Shown: positions 1 to 7,911 of the stretch, in pieces
Layout: each line of letters starts with the position of its first letter
Numbering within the stretch: the first letter of the stretch is position 1
Assembly: GCA_036004685.1 (NCBI GenBank)
Contig: DASYRE010000037.1
Coordinates: 33,217 to 97,216 of the forward strand
Direction: 5' to 3'
Length of the DNA stretch: 64,000 bases
Origin: Candidatus Polarisedimenticolia bacterium
GTDB taxonomy: Bacteria; Acidobacteriota; Polarisedimenticolia; Gp22-AA2; AA152
Translations under genes and position numbers: made by a program
The notes under the pieces: generated by a model
Database searches by the model: none
What the model saw: only the letters and a program-made list of their open reading frames with translations
What the model was told of the DNA's origin: nothing

Positions 1-626
1 CGGTGCAGGACCAGCTTGTTGTTGACGAGGGTGCCTTGGAGGCTGCCTCGCCATCCCCCGTCGAGCTGGTATTCTCCCGAGATCAGGGTGCCCGATTGCC
101 TCAGCGTGAACACCCCCCGATTGCCGCTCGGGAGAATCGTCACATCCCAGACTCCGGCGAGGCTCTCGGGCTCGACGGGAGCGGCGCGCCTCAAGCTGGC
201 GATGCGTTCCTGCAGGAACCGCACGCGCTCGCGCGATTCGGCGATCTGTTCCCGCAGACGCCGCAGGTCCTCGCGCGCCGCCGCCTCGGCCTGCTCCGCG
301 GCAAACAGTCCCGAAGTCAGGTTGGCGAGGCTGTCCTCCGCGGACTCGGTCGCCTCTCCCCGGCGGACGAGGGCGCCGATTCGGGCGTAAAGCACCGAGA
401 TCTGATCCCGCAGATCCTCTCTCCGGCGCTCGGCATCCGCGTAGCCCGCCAGGCGCCGATCCAGCCGGCTTTTCTCCAGGTCGAGATCCACCTTCAGCGC
501 GTAGACGGCCGCGGCGGCGCCCTCCGGGGTGTCGGGCTCGTCCTGGGCGATCGCCCGGCCTGGGGTCGACCAAAACGCCAGAATCCCGAGGATCAGGCAC
601 GAGGCCACCGGCAGGGTGCGGATCAT
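1..626 (-). CDS. Exported coiled-coil protein, C-terminus cut by the window edge
   Basis: The reading frame opens with ATG at 626 and stays open to base 1, so the 3' end is missing. The N-terminus is a classical signal peptide (MIRTLPVASCLILGILAFW, then a cleavable AIA-QD), which predicts export. Residues about 35-140 are charged and heptad-like, with many E/R/L/A, so a coiled coil is likely. From about residue 145 the protein becomes beta-rich (GVWDVTILPSG, LISGEYQLDGGW), resembling small beta-sheet domains that end periplasmic proteins. The start codon overlaps the stop of the upstream Usg-like gene by 4 nt (ATGA), so it is the last visible gene of the psd-pssA operon. No function is recognised. 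Confidence 0.75.
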   Translation of the reverse strand, partial: MIRTLPVASCLILGILAFWSTPGRAIAQDEPDTPEGAAAAVYALKVDLDLEKSRLDRRLAGYADAERRREDLRDQISVLYARIGALVRRGEATESAEDSLANLTSGLFAAEQAEAAAREDLRRLREQIAESRERVRFLQERIASLRRAAPVEPESLAGVWDVTILPSGNRGVFTLRQSGTLISGEYQLDGGWRGSLQGTLVNNKLVLH

Positions 627-1669
627 GACTTTCTCCTTTTTAGGGAACCGGAGCTGACCAGCTCCTCCGCGATCCGCACGGCGTTCAAGGAGGCTCCCGT
701 GGCCAGATTGTCCGTGATTCCCCAGAGCCAAAAGCAGCCGGGAGCGGACGGGTCGGGACGGATCTCTCCCAGCACGATGTGATCTTCGCCGGCGAGCTCC
801 GCCGGCGTGGCGCCGCCCGCGCCTTCGCGGATTCGGATGGTCGGTTCCTGGGCGAGCGCCTTCCGGATGGCCTCCGTCGAGAGCTCCTGCCGGAACCGGA
901 GCCGGGAGACGGAGGCATGACAATGGAACACGGGCACGTGAAGCACCTTGAGCCCGTGAGCGAACGAGTGGTCGTTCAGGATCGTCGCCACCTCCCAGGA
1001 GAGCCGATCGTCTCGCGGTCCTTCCCCCGGCACGAGGGAGGCGGGAACGACGTTGAAGGCGAGCACGCGACCGAAAAGGTCCCGCGGCACCTCCGAGAAG
1101 TTCAAGAGTCCCACCGTCTGCCGGTAGAGCTCCTCGATCCCCTGCTCCCCCTCTTCCGAGACCGGCTGCAGGACGACGCTCACGACCTCGGCGAGAGGAA
1201 CGCTCCGGGCCAGAGGCGCGAGCACGGTCGAAAGGAATTGGGAAACGGGATGCGGGGAGGCGAGGACCCCCTCGTGGCGCTTCACGGCGGCCGGATTCAC
1301 GGAGGCATTGACCAGCGGCGCCGACGGCATGACGTTCGCCGAGCGCGTCAGATCGATGGCCACGAAATTCCCGCGTCCGGGCCAGTCCAGGAAGTCCTTT
1401 CCGCTCCCCGCGCGGCCGCACCAGAAGGCGAGATCGATCCGCTCCATCTCGTCGAGGTCGGGCCGGACGGCCAGGAGGGGCTCGCCGCCGAACTCCCCCA
1501 GGTTGCCCCCCTCCTCGACGGCCCCGGTGTCGAAGAGGCGCACCTCCCCCACCGGAAAGCGCCGCCGGGTCAGATGCCTCTTGACCCCTTTGCCGATCAG
1601 GGTCGAGGAATCGAAGAGAGCGATGTTCACCCGCTCGGCGCCGCCGGCGCGCTCAACGCTCTTGGCCAC
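623..1669 (-). CDS. Usg-1-type aspartate-semialdehyde dehydrogenase homologue, probably inactive
   Basis: 348 residues with the fold pattern of aspartate-semialdehyde dehydrogenase: an N-terminal NAD(P)-binding part starting NIALFDSSTLIGKGV and a C-terminal dimerisation domain ending in GASLNAVRIAEEL. In true ASADHs the catalytic cysteine lies in a NPNCST-type motif; here the aligned stretch is LASPHPVS (about residues 137-143), with proline where the cysteine should be. This is the hallmark of the Usg-1 branch of unknown role, so lysine/threonine-pathway activity is not expected. The chosen start is GTG 1669, with a GGAG 7 nt upstream; a second GTG at 1630 is possible. It overlaps pssA by 17 nt and the downstream exported protein by 4 nt. 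Confidence 0.75.
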   Translation of the reverse strand: MAKSVERAGGAERVNIALFDSSTLIGKGVKRHLTRRRFPVGEVRLFDTGAVEEGGNLGEFGGEPLLAVRPDLDEMERIDLAFWCGRAGSGKDFLDWPGRGNFVAIDLTRSANVMPSAPLVNASVNPAAVKRHEGVLASPHPVSQFLSTVLAPLARSVPLAEVVSVVLQPVSEEGEQGIEELYRQTVGLLNFSEVPRDLFGRVLAFNVVPASLVPGEGPRDDRLSWEVATILNDHSFAHGLKVLHVPVFHCHASVSRLRFRQELSTEAIRKALAQEPTIRIREGAGGATPAELAGEDHIVLGEIRPDPSAPGCFWLWGITDNLATGASLNAVRIAEELVSSGSLKRRKS

Positions 1670-2432
1670 GGCCAGGCTCCACGGGGAAAGGCCCTGCTCC
1701 CTCGCGGCTCTCCGCGCGCCCCGAGAAGAGGCCTCTCGGGATCACGCCGGACAGGACATAGAGGAAGCTGATTCCGAGCAGGACGGGCTCAGGCCAGGCG
1801 AAGATCGCCAGGAGGATCAGAGCGGGAGGGACCAGAAGCTGGTACGGGCGGCGGGCCCGGAGGTCCAGCTCCTTGAGGCTGCGGTACCGGGCCCGGGAGA
1901 TCATCAAGGCGGACAGGGTCACCAGCAGCAGTCCCACCAGGGCGCTCAGAACTGGGTCGTGCACGGCGGTGGGGTAGTAATAGACCAGCGCCGCCACGGC
2001 CCCCGCGGCGGCCGGAATCGGCAGGCCGACGAAATATCGCTTGTCGATGGTGGAGGCCTGGATGTTGAATCGCGCCAGCCTCAGAGCCCCGCAGAGGACG
2101 AAGGCGAAGGTCGCCGCAACCCCCGGGCGGCCCAGGTCCGACAGTCCCCAGGAGTAGGCGAGAAAGGCCGGGGCGACTCCGAAGGCGAGCAGGTCGGCCA
2201 GAGAGTCGAGCTCCCGGCCGAAATCGCTCGCCGTCCCCGTCATCCGCGCCACCATACCGTCCAAACCGTCCAGCAGAATCGACAGGGCGATGAACAGGGC
2301 CGCGAACTCATACTGCCCCTGCGCCGATCGAACCATCGAGAGGACGCCGAAAAACAGGTTCACCGAGGTCAGGACGCTGGGCAGCGTTGCCCCGCGCCGG
2401 AATCTCGGTCTACCTCCCGCTTTCTTGCGCAA
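1653..2432 (-). CDS. pssA: CDP-diacylglycerol--serine O-phosphatidyltransferase
   Basis: Integral membrane enzyme that makes phosphatidylserine from CDP-diacylglycerol and serine. The CDP-alcohol phosphotransferase signature D-G-x2-A-R-x8-G-x3-D-x3-D is complete at about residues 57-79 (DGMVARMTG, then FGRELDSLAD). Several hydrophobic helices follow, and the 259-residue length is normal for the Gram-positive/archaeal-type PssA. Translation begins at TTG 2432, inside the 3' end of psd, with AAGGAG 8 nt upstream. The 23-nt overlap with psd implies translational coupling, so both steps to phosphatidylethanolamine are made from one message. Confidence 0.93.
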   Translation of the reverse strand: MRKKAGGRPRFRRGATLPSVLTSVNLFFGVLSMVRSAQGQYEFAALFIALSILLDGLDGMVARMTGTASDFGRELDSLADLLAFGVAPAFLAYSWGLSDLGRPGVAATFAFVLCGALRLARFNIQASTIDKRYFVGLPIPAAAGAVAALVYYYPTAVHDPVLSALVGLLLVTLSALMISRARYRSLKELDLRARRPYQLLVPPALILLAIFAWPEPVLLGISFLYVLSGVIPRGLFSGRAESREGAGPFPVEPGRGQER

Positions 2433-3063
2433 TCGACTGCTCCTTCGCGGATGCCCGCGCCACGCCCAGGATGCTGCTGCCTCCCTTGACTCGGGAGCCG
2501 ACGGTCACCTCGGGACTCACTCCCGCCGGAAGATCCACCTCGATCCGGGATCCGAACTGGATCAAGCCGATGCGCTCGCCGAGCGCCACCTCGTCCCCCT
2601 CCTTCTTCCAGAAAACGATTCGCCGCGCCACCACTCCGGCGATCTGGACCAGCCGCACGGATCCCATGTCGCTCGAAATCGTAATCTCATTCCGCTCGTT
2701 TTCGCTCGCCGAGCGCGACAGGTTGGCCGGCAGGAACCGCCCTTCCTGGTATCTCACCCGATCGATGCGTCCCGCGACCGGGGAGCGGTTCATGTGAACG
2801 TCGAAAAGGGACAGGAAAATGGAAACACGCGTTCCCCCGGTGAGACCCAGGCTGCGGACTTCGGTCACTTTTCCGTCCCCCGGGGACACGAAGACGCCTG
2901 CGCCTCCGGGAATCTCCCGGGCCGGATCCCGGAAGAAGAAGGCGATGAAGCCGGAGAGGAGCAGGGCCATCGCGCCCAGCCAGGGAAACCCGAAGAGAAG
3001 GGCGGCGGCTCCCACCGACACTCCGGTGAGCAGGTAAGGAAAGGATTCACGTGCCAAAGGCAT
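2410..3063 (-). CDS. psd: Phosphatidylserine decarboxylase proenzyme (short, PSD-A type)
   Basis: 217 residues, the size of the short PSD family. It decarboxylates phosphatidylserine to phosphatidylethanolamine at the inner membrane. Two N-terminal hydrophobic stretches (residues about 10-45) anchor it. The body contains FLSLFDVHMNRSPVAG, a conserved psd block, and the self-cleavage site is FGS in LIQFGSRIEVDLP near residue 175; the serine becomes the pyruvoyl group. It is the first gene of the psd-pssA-usg-like-exported protein operon. A rho-independent terminator for the gene before it lies 24 nt upstream, so psd probably has its own promoter, which I could not pick out. Confidence 0.93.
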   Translation of the reverse strand: MPLARESFPYLLTGVSVGAAALLFGFPWLGAMALLLSGFIAFFFRDPAREIPGGAGVFVSPGDGKVTEVRSLGLTGGTRVSIFLSLFDVHMNRSPVAGRIDRVRYQEGRFLPANLSRSASENERNEITISSDMGSVRLVQIAGVVARRIVFWKKEGDEVALGERIGLIQFGSRIEVDLPAGVSPEVTVGSRVKGGSSILGVARASAKEQSIAQESGR

Positions 3064-3086
3064 TCGCCCGGCCTCTTGATTGGCAG

Positions 3087-3110
3087 AAAAAAAGGGGGTT
3101 CCCCCCCTTT
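3087..3110 (-). terminator. Rho-independent terminator after the DUF465 gene
   Basis: On the minus strand an 8-bp hairpin (AAAGGGGG pairing with CCCCCTTT, loop of 4) runs directly into seven T residues (A run at 3087-3093 on the plus strand). It lies 40 nt past the DUF465 stop and just before psd, so it separates the two transcription units. Confidence 0.8.
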
Positions 3111-3149
3111 CGACTCAATCCCGAATGTTCCGCCCGTCTCGCGACCGGC

Positions 3150-3398
3150 TCACCGCGGACCGGACGTCGCCAGATCGTCATTACGATAATGCCTCAGAAT
3201 CGATTCCATCTTGTCCTTGAGATGGAGCTTCTTCTTCTTGATCGTCACTTCCTCCAGTTTCTCGGATTCGTTGAGAAACCCTTTCCCCTGAAGCTCCTGG
3301 AGCCTGACCTCGCAGCTGGCGTGCGATTCCATCAATGCGCGGAACTCCACATTCTCTCGCTGCAGGAGCTCCCTGAGCTCCCGGAGATCGGTCTCCAT
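3150..3398 (-). CDS. DUF465 (YdcH-like) small coiled-coil protein
   Basis: 82 residues, almost entirely helical and charged. The pattern of a short N-terminal helix, ENVEFRALMESHASCEVRL, a G-x-L turn (GKGFLNES), then LEEVTIKKKKLHLKDKME is typical of DUF465/YdcH proteins; their function is unknown. Start ATG 3398 is preceded by GAGGAGG at a good distance. It is a single-gene unit: a promoter-like pair lies at 3470-3499 and a strong terminator at 3087-3110. Confidence 0.85.
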   Translation of the reverse strand: METDLRELRELLQRENVEFRALMESHASCEVRLQELQGKGFLNESEKLEEVTIKKKKLHLKDKMESILRHYRNDDLATSGPR

Positions 3399-3469
3399 GG
3401 CGGCACCTCCTCGCGGATGAAAGGGCGTATGGGATCGGCAGGACGATTCAGCATGGTCTTCTAAGTCTT

Positions 3470-3499
3470 AATTTAGCATTGTGTCTCGCTTTTGGGCAA
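3470..3499 (-). promoter_or_regulatory. Candidate sigma70 promoter for the DUF465 gene
   Basis: Read on the minus strand: TTGCCC (3499-3494), 18-nt spacer, TAAATT (3475-3470). It would give a leader of about 65 nt. It falls in one of the few AT-rich spots of this region, between rimI and the DUF465 gene. Confidence 0.5.
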
Positions 3500-3519
3500 G
3501 GCCTCCCGGCCGGAACGGC

Positions 3520-3972
3520 TCACGGAAGCTTCCGTCTCATCACCAGGGCATCCTCATGGGTGTCACTATAGTACCCCTTCCTCCGGGCGACGACCCGGAA
3601 CCCCAGCTTCTCGTAAAGGGAGAGGGCCACCCGGTTGGAAGGCCGCACTTCCAGGGTCACCCGCGTGCATTCCTGGGACCGGCCCTCCTCCATGAGGTGT
3701 CGGAGCAGCGCTTCTCCATGCCCGCGCCCTCGGGACTCTTCGCGGACCGCGATGTTGTTGACGCGGACCTCGGCATCCACCATCCAGGCGCACGCATAGG
3801 CCTCGATGCGACCGTCCCGGCCGCGCACGACCCGGCTGCAGGCAAAAGGGTTCTCTTCCATTTCATGCAGGAAATTCCGCGGACTCCAAGGAACGGAGAA
3901 GGTGGCCTCCTCGATGGCGACGACCTGGGCGAGATCTCCCGGACGCATCGGCTCGATACGCGTCCCTGTCAC
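3520..3972 (-). CDS. rimI: Ribosomal-protein-alanine N-acetyltransferase (GNAT)
   Basis: 150-residue GNAT acetyltransferase. It has the RimI start IEPMRPGDLAQVVAIE, the W-S/F region SVPWSPRNF, the acetyl-CoA loop SRGRGHGEALL (R-x-x-G-x-G), and the C-terminal LYEKLGFRVVARRKGYY, where the tyrosine is the usual general acid. Known members acetylate the N-terminus of ribosomal protein S18 and are often next to tsaB, as here. The start is GTG 3972, overlapping the tsaB stop as GTGA. Confidence 0.9.
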   Translation of the reverse strand: MTGTRIEPMRPGDLAQVVAIEEATFSVPWSPRNFLHEMEENPFACSRVVRGRDGRIEAYACAWMVDAEVRVNNIAVREESRGRGHGEALLRHLMEEGRSQECTRVTLEVRPSNRVALSLYEKLGFRVVARRKGYYSDTHEDALVMRRKLP

Positions 3973-4649
3973 CTCCGGGGGCGGATTTCGGCGTCCGGCG
4001 GGCGGATGTAATTGGGCTGGAGGGCGCTTAAGGACCAGGGCATCCTCCCGGCCTGCCGCTCGGCGGCCCAGCGAGCCAGGGTGCCGCCCAGAAAGCAGGG
4101 ATTAGGCTCGACCCAATCGGCCGAGCCGCGAACTTGAGCGATCAGATCGCAGTTCCTAAAGGCTCCGTCTCCGCAGAAGAGAACGGGGCCTTCCGGAAGC
4201 GCTTCCAGGAACTCCCGCGGCGATCCTCCCCGCTCCTTGAGCAGCGATCGTGGCGCCTCGGCGGCCGCATCGAACAACCCAGCATAGACCTCGCCGCGTC
4301 CGGCGTCGATCATCGGCGCCACCGGGAGTCCGCGATCCCGGTATGTCCGGGCCATGGCCTCGAGGGTCGAAAACCCGTGGGCGGGGATCCCGCCGGCCAG
4401 CGCCAGGCCCTTGACCGTGGCGATGCCGATGCGCAGTCCCGTGAACGTCCCAGGGCCCAGCCCCACCCCGAGCACTCCCACGTCGGCCATCCGGGTGCCG
4501 GACAGATCCAGGAGGAGATCCACGACGCGGAGCAACCGCTCCTGGTGATGGCCCGGAGCTTCCAGGTTGATTTCACCGAGGATCCGGCCGGCGCTCACGA
4601 GCGCGACGCTGCCGGCGGGGGTCGAGGTGTCGACGCCCAGGGCGATCAT
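3969..4649 (-). CDS. tsaB: tRNA threonylcarbamoyladenosine biosynthesis protein TsaB
   Basis: 226 residues of the ASKHA fold. The phosphate-binding start IALGVDTSTPAGSVAL and the GVGLGPGTFTGLRIGIATVKGLA block are diagnostic of TsaB (YeaZ), the partner and scaffold of TsaD in t6A37 synthesis on ANN-decoding tRNAs. Cytoplasmic. ATG 4649 follows directly on the TGA of the upstream GGDEF-PilZ gene, and its own stop overlaps the rimI start by 4 nt. TsaD itself is not in the window. Confidence 0.92.
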   Translation of the reverse strand: MIALGVDTSTPAGSVALVSAGRILGEINLEAPGHHQERLLRVVDLLLDLSGTRMADVGVLGVGLGPGTFTGLRIGIATVKGLALAGGIPAHGFSTLEAMARTYRDRGLPVAPMIDAGRGEVYAGLFDAAAEAPRSLLKERGGSPREFLEALPEGPVLFCGDGAFRNCDLIAQVRGSADWVEPNPCFLGGTLARWAAERQAGRMPWSLSALQPNYIRPPDAEIRPRR

Positions 4650-5858
4650 TCAGGCGCCGGCCCCGACGTTCTCGCGCTCGAGGAACTCCCTGATTTCGGC
4701 CTCCTGGTGCTCCCAGTCCAGGACGAAGGCGATCCCGACGTCGAAGCGTTCGGCTTTTCCGATCCCCTCCAGATCCTCCACCCGCACGACTCTCCCACGC
4801 AGCGTGATGGTCTCGGCGCCGGCCGGGTCGTGACAGCGGACGGCGACTTCCTCGCCAATGGAATAGGGCTTGCCGGTCTCGATCAGCAGCCCGCTGCGGC
4901 TGATGTTCCGCGCCGCGGAGGGCGAACCGGCGCTAGCGCCGTTGGCGGGCCGCAACTCGATCTTCAATCCGCGGCATCCCGCATCGAATCGGATGAAATC
5001 TCGCCGCTCCCGGTAGAAGACGGAGACCCCGTTGGGGCCCCGGGCCTTGGATTGGTAGAGGGCCTCCTCGGCTTTCGTGACGAGCCGATCGCCGACGGTG
5101 GCATCTTCGGGATACTGGGCCAGGCCGACGCTGAGGGTCATCTGAATCGGCTTGCCGTCGACGTCCCGGCGCACGAAATGCCTCTCGATCTCCCGCCGGA
5201 TCCGCTCCGCCACGAGGTAGGCGCCCATGCGTTCGGTCTCGGGAAGAAGCAGGACGAATTCCTCGCCGCTGTAGCGGGCCGCCACGTCGATGTCCCGGAT
5301 CTTGTTCTTGATGAGGATCGCGACTTCCTTGAGAAGGATGTCCCCCACCAGATCCCCGTGCCGCTCGTTGATCTCGCGAAAACTGTCCAGATCCATGTAG
5401 AGCAGCGCCAGATCGAGCTCGTAACGACGCGATCGGCGCAGCTCTTTCTGGAGGGCGGAGCGAAAATAGCGCTGGTTGTACAGCCCGGTGAGAGGATCGA
5501 GGGCGCTGGATCTCTCCGCCTCCTCGAGCACCTCCAGCTCGATGATCCGCGGCCGGGTCAGCTTGCGGTTGACGTTCAGGAGGTAGTCGAAAGTGGCCAC
5601 TCTCAGGCCAATCTCCCTCCCGACGCGCGTGATCAGGTTGATACGGTGCTGGAGAATCGCGTTCCAGAGAGCCCGGGCTTCTTCCTCCTCCATGAGAAGC
5701 CGGGTCAAAATCAGCAGGAGCGCGGCGTGGACCTGGATTCCCGTTTCGGCGCGGATTTGCGACAGGCGATTCAAAATCCGCTCCTCGTTGTGCGTGTCCT
5801 CGTCCAGGAGCGCCAGCAGCTCCCCCTTGACGCGCTCCACCTCGTCGACCGTGATCAC
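4650..5858 (-). CDS. Diguanylate cyclase with C-terminal PilZ-like domain
   Basis: 402 residues from GTG 5858, chosen because it overlaps the upstream stop as GTGA; the frame is open much further upstream, but that part is out-of-frame coding for the neighbour. Order: an N-terminal helical domain (about 1-115), a GGDEF domain with metal site LYMDLDSF, inhibitory I-site RDID and active-site SGEEF (first G replaced by S, a variant compatible with activity), then a PilZ-like domain with R-x3-R (RDFIR) and N-x-S-x2-G (NISRSG). It should make c-di-GMP and may also bind it through PilZ. Cytosolic, with no membrane segment. Paralogous to the next gene upstream and directly joined to tsaB downstream. 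Confidence 0.85.
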   Translation of the reverse strand: MITVDEVERVKGELLALLDEDTHNEERILNRLSQIRAETGIQVHAALLLILTRLLMEEEEARALWNAILQHRINLITRVGREIGLRVATFDYLLNVNRKLTRPRIIELEVLEEAERSSALDPLTGLYNQRYFRSALQKELRRSRRYELDLALLYMDLDSFREINERHGDLVGDILLKEVAILIKNKIRDIDVAARYSGEEFVLLLPETERMGAYLVAERIRREIERHFVRRDVDGKPIQMTLSVGLAQYPEDATVGDRLVTKAEEALYQSKARGPNGVSVFYRERRDFIRFDAGCRGLKIELRPANGASAGSPSAARNISRSGLLIETGKPYSIGEEVAVRCHDPAGAETITLRGRVVRVEDLEGIGKAERFDVGIAFVLDWEHQEAEIREFLERENVGAGA

Positions 5859-7078
5859 GAATCGCCCCGCTGGATGCCGCGTCCCTCGAGGCCTTCGAGG
5901 AAATTGTCCAGCGCTCCGGCATCCCCGGAAAGGAATCCCACCGCCACCCGGAAGCCTTCGGCCGGCGACCGGGGGCTCGGCGGAATGAGCCGCTCGACCC
6001 GGGCGCGGAGCCGCAGATCGGGTCGGGGAGGCCCCTCCGGAAGCCGGATCTCGAGCTCGTCTCCGACGCGGAACGGTCCCGGCGACTCGAGAAGCGCTCC
6101 CGTCGTGCCCAGCTCGCAGACCTTCAAACGCATCGGCTCCGCCGCCTCCGGCCCGAGAACCCCGCATTCAAGGGGCTTGCCCGCGACTCGAAAACGGATG
6201 CCGCGGCGCTTTTCCTGGAAATGGAGGACGGTGGAGTTTCCGCCGCCCGCGCGGGCCTGTTCGAGCGCCAACGAGGCGCACTGGAGAAGCCGCTCCGCCG
6301 TCTCTCCGTCGTCGGGGTAGGCGGCTACTCCCGCCGACATCGTGAGCAGGAGCCTCTCCCCCGCGCGACCGGGCTGCCGGGTGCGCTCTTCCACGGCCGC
6401 GCGAGCGCGCTCCGCGGCCGCACGGGCCCCGAGCCGCCGCGCCTCGGGAAGCAGCAGCGCGAGACGCGTCCCGCCGGCCCGCGCCACGACGTCGGTGTCC
6501 CGAAGACGGGCGCCGAGCGTGCGGAAGACCTCTTTCAGCGCCGCATCTCCCACGGTGCGCCCGTAGGCGGCATTCACGCGACCGAGGCCGTCCAGCTCGG
6601 CGAGGATCAGGCAGAAGCCGCGCGAGGCCCGGCGCGCGCGCCGGATTTCACGCTTCATCAGATCGAGGAACCAGCGGGAGGAAGCGAGGCGCGTCGCGGC
6701 GTTTGGCCGCGCGGCACGGAAGACGTTCTCGAGAAGCGCATCTTCGACGAGGGCCGGAGCCGCAAAGAACGCCTTTTCCTGCTGGAGGTAGTCCATGGCC
6801 GCCACGCGCCACCCAGGATCTCTTCCAAGATGCGAGGCCAGCGCTTCGCGGTGGGCGCCGAGGGAGTCCCAGAGGCCGGAGGCCTCCTCCTCGGAGAGCT
6901 CCGCCTGGATCACCAGCCTCATCAACGTCGAGCAAGTCGGCAATCCCTTCCGGCGGCAGACTTCCTGCAGGCGGGCCCGGGCCTCCCCCGGATCCCCCGG
7001 GGGGGACCCGTCGAGGATCAAGAGAAGCTCCTCGCGGGTCGTGGCATCCAGGCTCGGCGGGAACATCCAGGCGTGCAC
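5855..7078 (-). CDS. Degenerate GGDEF-PilZ protein, probable c-di-GMP receptor
   Basis: 407 residues from GTG 7078 (GGGAG upstream), with the same layout as its downstream neighbour: N-terminal helical domain, GGDEF-like domain, PilZ-like tail. The shared N-terminal block is easy to see (EEEASGLWDSLGAHREAL versus EEEARALWNAILQHRINL). The active-site loop reads AGGTRLA instead of GGDEF and the metal-site aspartate is replaced (AELDGL), so cyclase activity is unlikely. The I-site RDTD, five residues before the loop, is kept. The PilZ R-x3-R (RRGIR) is kept, but the D-x-S-x2-G motif is eroded (ELGTTG). First gene of the operon leading to tsaB and rimI. Confidence 0.82.
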   Translation of the reverse strand: MHAWMFPPSLDATTREELLLILDGSPPGDPGEARARLQEVCRRKGLPTCSTLMRLVIQAELSEEEASGLWDSLGAHREALASHLGRDPGWRVAAMDYLQQEKAFFAAPALVEDALLENVFRAARPNAATRLASSRWFLDLMKREIRRARRASRGFCLILAELDGLGRVNAAYGRTVGDAALKEVFRTLGARLRDTDVVARAGGTRLALLLPEARRLGARAAAERARAAVEERTRQPGRAGERLLLTMSAGVAAYPDDGETAERLLQCASLALEQARAGGGNSTVLHFQEKRRGIRFRVAGKPLECGVLGPEAAEPMRLKVCELGTTGALLESPGPFRVGDELEIRLPEGPPRPDLRLRARVERLIPPSPRSPAEGFRVAVGFLSGDAGALDNFLEGLEGRGIQRGDS

Positions 7079-7176
7079 CCTGCACTCCCTTGAAGCGACA
7101 GGACTTATCCTAGCCTCGCCTGGAAAGAGCTGTCAACCCTTCCCTGCCGCGCCGCGGGGGATATGCCGCGAATTGT

Positions 7177-7227
7177 GAAACTTCGTCCCTCTCGCCACGT
7201 TTCAATCTCGGAGGATGCGGGTAAAAT
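7177..7227 (+). promoter_or_regulatory. Candidate promoter region of the ECF sigma gene
   Basis: Two overlapping possibilities. An ECF-like pair GAAACTT (7177-7183), 15 nt, GTTTCA (7199-7204) would fit autoregulation by an RpoE-type factor. A housekeeping TAAAAT (7222-7227) with a weak -35 (TTTCAA, 7200-7205) is also present. Both are placed to transcribe the sigma gene at 7276. Confidence 0.35.
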
Positions 7228-7275
7228 GAGACCCTTCGGATCCGAAAACCCCTACCTTCCTCGCTCGGGTGGACG

Positions 7276-7911
7276 ATGAACCTGGTTGAGAAAAGATTCC
7301 CCCGCCGGGAAGCCGGGGCGGCCTCCTCCGCGGCTCGAGAGGCGTCCGCGCCGGCGCTGTCCGACGAGATTCTGGTGGCTCGGGTGAGGGCGGGCGAAGT
7401 TCACCACTACGAAGAAGTGATCCGACGCTACGAGCGGCCCATCGTCAACTTCATCTATCGGATGATCGGCGACTACGAACAGTCCCTGGATCTGGCGCAG
7501 GAAGTCTTCTTCAAGGCTTACCGTTCGCTGGATCGCTTCGACCCGACCTACCGTTTCTCCACCTGGATATACCGGATTGCCTCGAATCGCAGCATCGATC
7601 ACCTGCGCAAGCAATCCCCCGCCCTTCTGTCGCTGGACGACACGGGGGATCCGGACAGGGGAGACGGGGTCGTCCAGCTGAAGAGCCCCTCGCGCGGTCC
7701 GGAGGATCTTCTCGCCAGCCGGGAGCTCGGCGATCGGATTGGCGAGGCGATCGAGGCCCTCCCCGCCGCTTATCGGGAGCTGATCCTGCTGCGCCATCTG
7801 CAGGGAATGGCCTACGAGAACATCGCGCGCGTCAAGAGCCTGCCGCTGGGAACGGTGAAGAACCGGCTGTTCCGCGCCCGCGAGATCCTCCGAAGAAAGC
7901 TGGAGAGCTGA
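7276..7911 (+). CDS. ECF-family RNA polymerase sigma factor (RpoE-like)
   Basis: 211 residues. Region 2 (about 35-110) shows YEEVIRRYERPIVNFIYRMIGD, LAQEVFFKAYRSLDRF and STWIYRIASNRSIDHLRK; region 4 (about 150-205) shows LPAAYRELILLRHLQGMAYENIA and LGTVKNRLFRAREILRRKL. There is no region 1.1 or 3, so it belongs to the extracytoplasmic-function group. It directs RNA polymerase to a small stress regulon. The stop overlaps the start of the zinc-finger gene by 1 nt (TGATG), the usual sigma/anti-sigma pairing. The target genes are not shown by the sequence. Confidence 0.93.
   Translation: MNLVEKRFPRREAGAASSAAREASAPALSDEILVARVRAGEVHHYEEVIRRYERPIVNFIYRMIGDYEQSLDLAQEVFFKAYRSLDRFDPTYRFSTWIYRIASNRSIDHLRKQSPALLSLDDTGDPDRGDGVVQLKSPSRGPEDLLASRELGDRIGEAIEALPAAYRELILLRHLQGMAYENIARVKSLPLGTVKNRLFRAREILRRKLES

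Noticed and set aside
4134-6320. Long plus-strand open frame opposite tsaB and the GGDEF genes
   Set aside because: It is antisense to recognisable protein families on the minus strand; the composition is typical of mirror frames in GC-rich DNA.
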